From: Trichodesmium sp. MAG_R04
GTDB lineage: Bacteria > Cyanobacteriota > Cyanobacteriia > Cyanobacteriales > Microcoleaceae
Direction of reading: 5' to 3'
Assembly (NCBI GenBank): GCA_023356515.1
Contig: JAKQYG010000182.1
Coordinates: 1 to 7,877 of the forward strand
Length of the DNA: 7,877 nucleotides
Shown piece by piece: positions 1-5,051 of the stretch (positions within the stretch are counted from its first letter, which is position 1; each line of letters starts with the position of its first letter). Made by a program: the position numbers and the translations under genes. A model generated the notes under the pieces. The model did not search any database. It saw nothing but the letters and a program-made list of their open reading frames with translations, and was not told the origin of the DNA.

Positions 1-260
1 ATGTGATTGACAAGACTAATGAAACTTCGGGGCGGGTTTTTCCAGTGATTTTAGATGTCGAAGATCCTGAGTTTTATGAAAGACTAGAAGTTTGTGTGAA
101 GAATAATGAAAAGTTGACAGTGATCGCTAATTCTAATCAGCCAGGTTTTATGAAGTTTTTCCAGAAGTTACCTCTGTATATTTCTAATGGTTGGCAATTT
201 TTGAAGTTGTATTTCATGAAGCCAATTGAAACTGCTACTATGCAAAGTTCTGTTCGTTAA
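1..260 (+). CDS. acsF: Mg-protoporphyrin IX monomethyl ester oxidative cyclase, C-terminal end (partial)
   Basis: This is the last 85 codons of a gene that begins before the window; the GTG at position 3 is most likely an internal valine codon and the stop is TAA at 258-260. I recognise the C-terminal tail of the aerobic cyclase AcsF (ChlE/CycI). The tell-tale parts are the RVFPVILDVEDPEFYERL stretch, followed by NNEKL, FFQKLPLYISNGWQFLKLY and a final MKPIE...SSVR. The enzyme uses O2 to close the isocyclic ring of Mg-protoporphyrin IX monomethyl ester, giving divinyl protochlorophyllide for chlorophyll synthesis. The di-iron ligands of the family lie upstream and cannot be checked here. The reading frame is intact and is followed after about 30 bases by a terminator, so acsF is probably the last gene of its transcript. 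Identification is from family memory, not from a search. Confidence 0.9.
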   Translation, partial: VIDKTNETSGRVFPVILDVEDPEFYERLEVCVKNNEKLTVIANSNQPGFMKFFQKLPLYISNGWQFLKLYFMKPIETATMQSSVR

Positions 261-292
261 GAAAGTTCATAATTAATTTTTTGATTTGGATA

Positions 293-322
293 GCCTTGTT
301 TGATGTAAGGCAATTTTTTTTT
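293..322 (+). terminator. Intrinsic terminator after acsF
   Basis: A GCCTT/AAGGC stem (293-297 with 307-311) and a 9-base loop are followed by two A and nine T (314-322). It sits 32 bases after the acsF stop and points the right way. The stem is short but the T-run is strong. Confidence 0.7.
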
Positions 323-327
323 ATTGA

Positions 328-419
328 CAGGACTTAGGCAAATTCACCTTGAAAATGCCATATCTAGGGGCGAATGGCATTCGCCCTCACCCTCTTGTAG
401 TGCCCGTGGGTAAGTCCTG
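328..419. mobile_element. 92-bp MITE-like element with 5-bp target duplication
   Basis: The ends are imperfect inverted repeats: CAGGACTTAGGCA on the left, and GGGTAAGTCCTG on the right read inward. The first nine bases are a perfect match. The element is flanked on both sides by ATTGA (323-327 and 420-424), which looks like a 5-bp target site duplication. Inside is a perfect hairpin, GGGCGAATG/CATTCGCCC (368-376 with 378-386). There is no coding capacity, so it would be non-autonomous. A second element with the same ends lies at 7415-7517. Termini of the GGACTTACGCA kind are widespread in filamentous cyanobacteria. I cannot assign the parent insertion-sequence family. Confidence 0.65.
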
Positions 420-467
420 ATTGAGTAAAAGTAATTCCCACAGTCATAAAGCACATTTACGATCCTT

Positions 468-520
468 CTAAATCCCTCTTTTTAAGGGGGACTTTTTATT
501 GCTTGATAAAGGAGGGATAT
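468..520. repeat. Hairpin repeat of the CCCTCTTTTTAAGGGGG type
   Basis: The core 474-490 (CCCTC-TTTTTAA-GGGGG) folds on itself. In addition ATCCCTCTTTTT (about 472-483) can pair with AAAGGAGGGAT (about 508-518), so two alternative stems compete. Repeats of this appearance are common between genes in filamentous cyanobacteria. No function is claimed. Confidence 0.45.
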
Positions 521-581
521 AAAAACTATACCTCATAGCAAAACTCCTATCCTACAGGGATTTTACCGAAAAATTGGGTTT

Positions 582-605
582 AAAGCCTCGCCCATAAGCG
601 GGGGA
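582..605 (+). repeat. Dispersed repeat, copy 1 (AAAGCCTC-CCCATAAG type)
   Basis: AAAGCCTCGCCCATAAGCGG and the following GGGA match the reverse complement of 2828-2850 (AAAGCCTCACCCATAAGTGG then GCG) at about 20 of 23 positions. The CGCCC...GGGCG-like core makes a small hairpin. The two copies are in opposite orientation. Confidence 0.5.
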
Positions 606-659
606 CTTTTTAGTTGATTTTTGTTCACAAGCTTAGTCCTTCTTGCTTTTTAGTTTACA

Positions 660-754
660 AGAAATATATTAGTCGCGGATGGGCTTACCGAGACAAAAAA
701 CAGACATTGAGGCCAGTAGCCAGACTACTGACAAAGTAGCACCAGCCGGTAAAA
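660..754 (+). pseudogene. Relic of the C-terminal end of a TnpB (IS200/IS605 type)
   Basis: Reading from 660, the plus strand gives RNILVADGLTETKN, then a run of stops begins at 708. I read RNI(L) as the end of the NAARNI-type block that follows the third RuvC motif in TnpB proteins. VADGLTETKN then resembles the variable tail after it. Nothing of the preceding roughly 350 residues survives: the frame is closed by TAG at 651-653. The relic runs straight into the two-hairpin right end at 755-820, as a tnpB gene should. Assignment rests on motif memory and position. A chance match is possible, but the adjacent right end makes it less likely. Confidence 0.5.
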
Positions 755-820
755 TGTCAACCCGCCGAGGGGCTATGGCTCGGTTGTTACCCAGTGCCTT
801 TAGGCCGAGGAGGATGTCAA
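755..820 (+). repeat. tnpB-type right end, copy A (possible omega-RNA scaffold relic)
   Basis: This 66-bp unit is nearly the same as 1200-1266. It starts TGTCAACCCGCCGAGG, forms a CCGAG/CTCGG hairpin (about 765-783), then a second imperfect stem around GCCTTTAGGC (796-805), and ends GAGGATGTCAA. Two-hairpin right ends closing in ...GGAGGATGTCAA are typical of cyanobacterial IS200/IS605 tnpB elements. In active elements the right end forms the 3' part of the guide RNA scaffold and the guide is the flanking host sequence, which here would begin at 821. The neighbouring protein gene is dead, so this is a relic unless served in trans. Confidence 0.6.
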
Positions 821-891
821 CTGTTAAATATATACCTCTGGCTAAAACAGAAGAATAGCTGGAGTCTCAAAGAAAAACAAATATTACATAG

Positions 892-1199
892 CTGAGGAGC
901 TTTTTTGCTGGCTGTGCTGGCTTTTCTAGGTTTGTGTAAATTATGGTTGATCTCGGGTCAAAGCCACCTGGGTAATTCGCGATTCGCGCTGGCAGTGACT
1001 CAAAACGGTTAGATGCTATCAAGAAAGTCTTTACAAATATGGCCGAAAAAGCAGACAGAATATTTATGGACAAATAAATATTCATCTCCCATCTATCAGA
1101 ATGCTTTTAGGGACTTGAAAAAAGCATTTTCCCGTTGGAGAGAGCCTAAAATAAAAGCAGAGTTACCTCGTTTTAAAAAGAAAAAACATCACTTTAAGG
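892..1199 (+). pseudogene. Relic of the N-terminal third of a TnpB, frameshifted
   Basis: At 892-936 the plus strand reads LRSFFAGCAGFSRFV, and a one-base deletion then hides YNYG. This matches the GCaRFVYN block near the start of TnpB. After a decayed stretch, 1085-1195 reads SSPIYQNAFRDLKKAFSRW, later LPRFKKKKHH, matching the helix and PRFKxK blocks of the OrfB N-terminal domain. The spacing between the two blocks (about 85 codons) is right for the family. At least two frameshifts and a stop separate them; IKKVFTNMAEK and QTEYLWTNKY lie in different frames around 1045. The central and RuvC nuclease parts are absent: the frame runs from KKKKHH directly into the right end at 1200. Confidence 0.7.
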
Positions 1200-1266
1200 T
1201 GTCAACCCGCCGAGGGGCTACGGCTCGGTAGGAGACCCAGTGCCTTTAGGCCGGGGAGGGTGTCAA
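1200..1266 (+). repeat. tnpB-type right end, copy B (possible omega-RNA scaffold relic)
   Basis: This 67-bp unit differs from 755-820 at three single positions and in a short block between the two hairpins (AGGAGA here, TGTTA in copy A). The first hairpin is CCGAG/CTCGG (about 1210-1228), the second centres on GCCTTTAGGC, and it ends GGAGGGTGTCAA. Flanking host sequence, equivalent to a guide, would start at 1267. It lies 32 bases from the end of the convergent solute-binding-protein gene. Confidence 0.6.
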
Positions 1267-1298
1267 AGCATATTTCTGATTTATATAGCAATAATTGT

Positions 1299-2423
1299 TT
1301 ATTGAATCTTGATGTTAGGTTGACGAATTTCTTGCCATAATTGTTGATACTGTTCAATTGTACTCTTTTCTAATGGAGCAAGAAATTCACTTTTTTGGAT
1401 AATTTCTTTAGGGGGAAATAATAAAGGATTATTGTTAATTTCAGGCAGAACTGGAGAACTAGCTTGGGTTAGTAGTGACATTTGTTTTGCTATCTGAGGC
1501 TGCCAACAAAAATCAATCCATTTTTCTGTTAAATAAGTCTCAGCACTATCAGTAGGCTTAACCCATAAATTAGCCCATAAAGCTGTTCCTGACTGAGGCA
1601 AAATAGCAGCAATTTCTTTACGTTTTTTGAGTAATGGTAAAATATCATTAGACCAGCCAACTGCTAACCAAGTATCTCCAATAATTAATGATTGTAAATA
1701 ATTGTCAGAACTATAAAATTTAACTTGTTGATTTAGTTTAACCAATTCCGATTTTAAATTTTCCACCTGATCAATATTTTTAGTATTGTAGGATTGGCCT
1801 AATTTTTTCAGCGTTAAACCAATAACTTCTCTAGCTTGATTGAGCAAAGAAATATTACCTTTCAATTCTTTTCGCCACAGGTCTTTCCAGTCTTTAGGTT
1901 GCCATCCCAAAGCTTTAAACTTATCAACTCGATAAGCAATTAAAGTTGTACCCCACTGATAAGGTGCTGCCCAAATTTTTCCTTGGGTATCTATATAACC
2001 TTGATTATTACGTGTAACTAAATCATGGCATTTTTTTGGTAATTTATTCCACCTTGGTAAAGATTTAGAATTAAGAGGTCGAATTAATTCTTGTTGAATT
2101 GCATTTGCTAACCAATAATCTCCTAAAGTAACTAGATTAGCAATATATATATTTTCTGTTTTATTTGTAGATGATTGCTCTTTTTCTAACAAAGACTTTT
2201 TATGCCAACCTTGAAGCAAAGAAAATAATTCAGTTAAGCTTTCTTGAGGTTGAAAACTTAATTTAGGGCGAGATGTTAATTCCCCTCGAAATTTCGACAC
2301 CATTTGAGCAGGAATAGTGTTTTTTAACAGTTTAATTTTTAAATCTGCTTGGGTTTCACATCCTGCCAAAAATTCAGTTAAAGCTATTGCCGTTGTCCCA
2401 ATTAAAAAATCCCGTCGTTTCAC
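1299..2423 (-). CDS. PotD-like extracellular solute-binding lipoprotein with Tat-type signal
   Basis: The product is a 374-residue periplasmic binding protein, probably the capture subunit of an ABC importer for polyamines or a similar small solute; the ligand cannot be told from sequence. The signal region is clear: a twin-arginine motif KRRDFLIG (residues 2-9), then a hydrophobic stretch and a lipobox LAGC with Cys22 as the lipidation site. Residues 150-170 (WAAPYQWGTTLIAYRVDKF) match the hinge-lobe segment of PotD/PotF-like proteins. NYLQSLIIGD and AVGWSND (241-260), ILPQSGTALWANLWV (274-288) and the WIDF segment (302-305) follow in the order expected for the SBP_bac_8/PotD group. The GTG start is forced: an in-frame TAA lies four codons upstream, and the next Met (residue 41) would lose the signal. 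The ribosome site is weak (AGAAAAG abutting the start). No permease or ATPase gene is nearby, so it is an orphan here. An acidic Glu17 within the hydrophobic region is slightly unusual. Confidence 0.85.
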   Translation of the reverse strand: MKRRDFLIGTTAIALTEFLAGCETQADLKIKLLKNTIPAQMVSKFRGELTSRPKLSFQPQESLTELFSLLQGWHKKSLLEKEQSSTNKTENIYIANLVTLGDYWLANAIQQELIRPLNSKSLPRWNKLPKKCHDLVTRNNQGYIDTQGKIWAAPYQWGTTLIAYRVDKFKALGWQPKDWKDLWRKELKGNISLLNQAREVIGLTLKKLGQSYNTKNIDQVENLKSELVKLNQQVKFYSSDNYLQSLIIGDTWLAVGWSNDILPLLKKRKEIAAILPQSGTALWANLWVKPTDSAETYLTEKWIDFCWQPQIAKQMSLLTQASSPVLPEINNNPLLFPPKEIIQKSEFLAPLEKSTIEQYQQLWQEIRQPNIKIQ

Positions 2424-2436
2424 CTTTTCTGATTAT

Positions 2437-2562
2437 TTAAAATAAAATACATTTTTCTAAATATTGACCAATTATTTTTTCTTCACTAGCACAGGAAATA
2501 ACAGTTTGTCGTAACCGGTATTTATGGCCTAATTGTTTTATTTCTTCCTCCAATACAAACAT
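2437..2562 (-). CDS. Possible 41-aa upstream ORF of unknown function
   Basis: An ATG-started frame encodes MFVLEEEIKQLGHKYR and then LRQTVISCASEEKIIGQYLE before KCILF. It is a charged, plausibly folded mini-protein sequence that I do not recognise. It ends 13 bases before the GTG of the solute-binding protein and is on the same strand, so it could be a leader or a co-transcribed small gene. Against it: no Shine-Dalgarno is visible, and a TATAAT lies directly upstream of the ATG, so a transcript from that box would start inside the ORF. It may instead be the tail of a decayed gene. Confidence 0.22.
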   Translation of the reverse strand: MFVLEEEIKQLGHKYRLRQTVISCASEEKIIGQYLEKCILF

Positions 2563-2568
2563 ATTATA
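2563..2568 (-). promoter_or_regulatory. Candidate -10 box for the solute-binding-protein gene
   Basis: On the minus strand this is a perfect TATAAT, preceded by AGAG. No good -35 box is found 16-18 bases upstream. If used, transcription would start near 2556 and leave a leader of about 130 bases before the GTG at 2423. Confidence 0.3.
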
Positions 2569-2827
2569 CTCTGTTTAAAGACGTAATGTTTTAAATTCAG
2601 ATAGGTAATATTTAGCTATTATGAGCTTGGTTATGGCACAACCATCATCGCGATATAAAATTGAACCTTTTCTAATGTTTGTTGGTTATAACTTACTTCT
2701 TTTTCCATTAAATTATTATTATATTGGTTTATTTACCATGATTTATTGATATTGTCAAAGTTATTTTTGAACTTGTTACTATTCTTATCTCATTTAAAAC
2801 ATAGAAAGTTATCACATGGACAGTCGC

Positions 2828-2850
2828 CGCCCACTTATGGGTGAGGCTTT
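2828..2850 (-). repeat. Dispersed repeat, copy 2 (AAAGCCTC-CCCATAAG type)
   Basis: The minus strand reads AAAGCCTCACCCATAAGTGG then GCG, matching 582-605 on the plus strand with about three differences. The CACCCATAAGTGGG core can form a small hairpin. Confidence 0.5.
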
Positions 2851-2889
2851 CAGCTCAATTTTATGATAAATTGCTAGAACCAAAACCAT

Positions 2890-2917
2890 GTAGGGATGTT
2901 CCATGAAACATCCCTAC
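2890..2917. repeat. 11-bp perfect inverted repeat (GTAGGGATGTT hairpin)
   Basis: GTAGGGATGTT (2890-2900) pairs perfectly with AACATCCCTAC (2907-2917) around a 6-base loop. It is a member of the GTAGGGACGTTGCATGCAAC-type repeat found in many filamentous cyanobacteria, and a degenerate copy lies at 7567-7594. It sits 48 bases downstream of the ndhD stop and could end or stabilise the ndh transcript, but no T-run follows on the minus strand. Confidence 0.6.
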
Positions 2918-2965
2918 CTTAACCTACCTCAATTAAAACTGCTCAAAAAGTATTAACTTGTAGCA

Positions 2966-4546
2966 TTACTTAACCTCAGGTGCATACATCGGTAACTCAG
3001 GCACATCTTTTAATGCCACCTTTTCAGACTCCATCAACAAAGGCACAGAATCTCGCAACCGTGCTGTTAACTCTACAGTTGTTGCATCATAAATCTGAGT
3101 TACAATTTTAGGATACAAACCTATACCAATAATTGGCACTAACAAACAACCAATAATAAACACCTCACGGGGTTCCGCATCCTTAAGAACTTCTTGTTCT
3201 ACCAACTTTTTATTCTCAGGACCATACAAAATTTCCCGCAACATTGACAACAGATAAATAGGAGTCAAAATCACTCCCACTGCAGCCAAGAAAATCACCA
3301 ATACTTTGAAAGTTGGATTATAAGCATCACTGGTAGCAAAACCAATAAATACCATCACTTCAGCTACAAACCCACTCATTCCTGGTAAGGCTAAAGAAGC
3401 CATGGAACAAGTTGTCCACATAGCGAACACTTTTTTCATCTTCTGACCGACACCACCCATTTCATCCAAAATCAAAGTATGAGTACGATCATAAGTAGCT
3501 CCCACCAAAAAGAACAAACTCGCCCCTATTAAACCATGGGAAATCATTTGCAGTACAGCTCCACTCAAACCAATATCAGTAAAGGAAGCCATCCCAATTA
3601 ACACAAATCCCATATGAGAAATTGAAGAATAGGCAATTTTCCGCTTCAGATTTCGTTGAGCAAAAGAAGTCAAAGCAGCATAAACAATATTTACAACTCC
3701 TAAGATTACCAAAACAGGAGCAAATACCGCATGAGCATCTGGTAACATTCCAGCATTCATCCGCAGTAGGGCATAACCACCCATTTTTAGCAAAATACCT
3801 GCTAGTAACATATGAGCAGGTGCTGTTGCTTCCCCGTGGGCATCAGGTAACCAAGTATGTAATGGAAAAATGGGTAACTTCACAGCATAGGCAATTAAAA
3901 AAGCTGCATATAATAATAGTTGCAGGTTAAAAGCATAATCTTTAACAGCGATCGCCCTCATATCAAAGGTAATAGTATCGCCATAAAATGCCATTGTTAA
4001 CGCTGCCAGCAAAATAAACAATGAACCGCCCGCTGTATAAAGGATAAACTTAGTTGCTGCATATAACCGTCGTTTACCACCCCAGATTGATAGAATTAGG
4101 TAAACAGGCACTAATTCTAATTCCCAAACAAGGAAAAATAGCAACATATCCTGTACAGCAAATACAGCAATTTGACCACCGTACATTGCCAACATCAAAA
4201 AGTAAAACAGCTTCGGCTTAAAACTTACAGGCCATGCTGCCATAATTGCCAGAGTAGTGACAAAACCAGTTAGGATAATCAATGGCATGGATAAACCATC
4301 AGCCCCCACTGACCAATTTAAGTCTAGCTGAGGTACCCAAGAGTAACTTTCTACCAGTTGTAGTCCAGGAGTGTTAGTATCGTATCCTGTGTAGAAAGCA
4401 GCAACAATAATAGCAAAATCAATTAATCCAATAATTAATGCATACCACCGCACTGTTTTGCCGTTTTTATCAGGAATGATAGGAATTAGCAAAGATGCAA
4501 CTATTGGAAATAGAATAATCGTAGTTAGCCAAGGAAAATTAGTCAT
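2966..4546 (-). CDS. ndhD: NAD(P)H-quinone oxidoreductase subunit 4 (NdhD, D1-like)
   Basis: A 526-residue polytopic membrane protein of the NuoM/Nqo13 antiporter-like family, a distal proton-pumping subunit of cyanobacterial NDH-1. The family's pump residues are visible: FLVWELELVPVYL with Glu142 (TM5), AVKLPIFPLHTWLPDAH with Lys223 (TM7), ILLKMGGYALLR with Lys254 (TM8), and PGMSGFVAEVMVF with Glu396 (TM12). The GADGLSMPLI segment at 81-90 is also characteristic. Length is normal for NdhD1 and both ends look intact. The pairing with ndhF, together with the close match to NdhD1 as I remember it, points to the NDH-1L form (respiration and cyclic electron flow). The D1 versus D2 choice is an inference. 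The ATG start at 4544-4546 gives the usual MTNFPWLTT beginning; no good Shine-Dalgarno precedes it. One HIP1 octamer lies within the gene. It is downstream of ndhF across a 505-bp gap and is presumably co-transcribed. Confidence 0.95.
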   Translation of the reverse strand: MTNFPWLTTIILFPIVASLLIPIIPDKNGKTVRWYALIIGLIDFAIIVAAFYTGYDTNTPGLQLVESYSWVPQLDLNWSVGADGLSMPLIILTGFVTTLAIMAAWPVSFKPKLFYFLMLAMYGGQIAVFAVQDMLLFFLVWELELVPVYLILSIWGGKRRLYAATKFILYTAGGSLFILLAALTMAFYGDTITFDMRAIAVKDYAFNLQLLLYAAFLIAYAVKLPIFPLHTWLPDAHGEATAPAHMLLAGILLKMGGYALLRMNAGMLPDAHAVFAPVLVILGVVNIVYAALTSFAQRNLKRKIAYSSISHMGFVLIGMASFTDIGLSGAVLQMISHGLIGASLFFLVGATYDRTHTLILDEMGGVGQKMKKVFAMWTTCSMASLALPGMSGFVAEVMVFIGFATSDAYNPTFKVLVIFLAAVGVILTPIYLLSMLREILYGPENKKLVEQEVLKDAEPREVFIIGCLLVPIIGIGLYPKIVTQIYDATTVELTARLRDSVPLLMESEKVALKDVPELPMYAPEVK

Positions 4547-4585
4547 GAATATTTAAGTATCATTTTAAAAATTTTGTAGAATTAA

Positions 4586-4656
4586 TAGACATCTCCAAAA
4601 GTACCTATTTAGGAATGGTACGCTCAGGGTTTGAGACCCTTTTCTGGAGATATCTA
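4586..4656. mobile_element. 71-bp TA-flanked MITE-like structured element
   Basis: The outer imperfect arms are TAGACATCTCCAAAAG (4586-4601) and CTTTTCTGGAGATATCTA (4639-4656). They end in TA on both sides, as expected for insertion at a TA dinucleotide by IS630/mariner-type transposases. Between them are two further hairpins: GTACC/GGTAC (4601-4605 with 4617-4621) and AGGGT/ACCCT (4626-4630 with 4636-4640). The whole can fold as a three-way junction. It lies 40 bases upstream of the ndhD start, within the presumed ndhF-ndhD transcript. The parent family is inferred only from the TA ends. Confidence 0.55.
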
Positions 4657-4699
4657 ATGTTGTCGGACGAATAATCTATTCTACTAAACTTACCCAAAC

Positions 4700-4774
4700 T
4701 TACCCATGAGTGATGGCATGAGCTTTGGAGCTAGCTTCCTGTTTCACTGAAGACCACTGACCGCAGTCTGTAAC
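4700..4774 (-). pseudogene. Probable C-terminal tail relic of a TnpB
   Basis: The minus strand reads VTDCGQWSSVKQEASSKAHA, then ITHG and a TAA stop at 4702-4700, with an in-frame stop just upstream at 4777-4775. The SVKQE block after a DCG(D/Q)-like segment is a common ending of cyanobacterial TnpB proteins from the IS1341 group. Only 24 codons remain, no upstream nuclease motif is visible, and no right-end hairpin follows; the TA-flanked element lies there instead. Recognition is from motif memory alone. Confidence 0.45.
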
Positions 4775-5051
4775 TTATCTTCTCCTTAAAATCGGTGAGA
4801 ACTCCACCTAATATTCACATGCACCAAATATTTCACACAAAGTAAATATAAAGTCACTGCCAAATCTCAGTAGTAATGTGTCTTTATGAGTTAATGAGTT
4901 AAGACTAATAGTTCTACTTGCTCTGAACAAATCAGTTTTATCAGTTTAATTCAACCTTTTTTACATTAGTTTAAACCACTGCCTAGGTCTGATGTAACTT
5001 CAAATAACCAACATTTTTGAGCACAGTATGCCTCTGCTAACTAATAACTAA

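Larger units (their letters stand above)
261..1298. other. 1,038-bp intergenic region made mostly of mobile-element debris
   Basis: No intact gene was found on either strand between acsF and the convergent solute-binding-protein gene. In order it holds the acsF terminator, a MITE-like element with target duplication (328-419), two hairpin repeats (468-520 and 582-605), a tnpB C-terminal relic (660-754), a two-hairpin right end (755-820), a tnpB N-terminal relic (892-1199) and a second right end (1200-1266). About 140 bases (520-580 and 606-659 plus short joints) remain unexplained. The short open frames here are relics or chance. Confidence 0.75.
2424..2965. other. 542-bp intergenic gap with promoter candidate and repeats
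   Basis: Nothing here is a convincing gene. The gap holds a possible -10 box for the solute-binding-protein gene (2563-2568), one doubtful minus-strand mini-ORF (2437-2562), a plus-strand open frame of 42 codons (2621-2749) that I do not support, and two hairpin repeats (2828-2850 and 2890-2917). Roughly 2750-2827 is AT-rich with no visible structure. Confidence 0.6.
4547..5051. other. 505-bp ndhF-ndhD intergenic gap carrying insertion debris
   Basis: This gap is long for two genes expected to share a transcript. It contains a TA-flanked structured element (4586-4656), a tandem duplication of AAACTTACCC (4686-4695 and 4696-4705) and a minus-strand tnpB tail relic (4700-4774). The remaining 4775-5051 is AT-rich, and I see no gene, RNA or promoter that I would support in it. 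Confidence 0.65.

Noticed and set aside
679..858. 59-codon plus-strand frame starting MGLPRQKTD and reading through right end A
   Set aside because: A different frame of the same stretch gives the TnpB-like RNILVADGLTETKN, and the rest only translates the hairpin repeat. It is not a real gene.
867..1085. 72-codon minus-strand open frame
   Set aside because: It lies antisense to the decayed tnpB N-terminal part, whose plus-strand blocks are recognisable. The minus-strand product has no family features.
755..1266. The repeated 66-67-bp units as a CRISPR array
   Set aside because: There are only two units, 380 bp apart, separated by a tnpB relic. Their form fits transposon right ends.
2621..2749. 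42-codon hydrophobic plus-strand frame (MSLVMAQPSSRYKIEPF...)
   Set aside because: There is no well-placed ribosome site, no recognisable family and AT-rich low-complexity sequence. It could be a small membrane protein but cannot be supported without conservation.
3622..3930. Plus-strand open frame inside ndhD
   Set aside because: It is antisense to strongly conserved NdhD sequence and its product looks like nothing known. It is a shadow.
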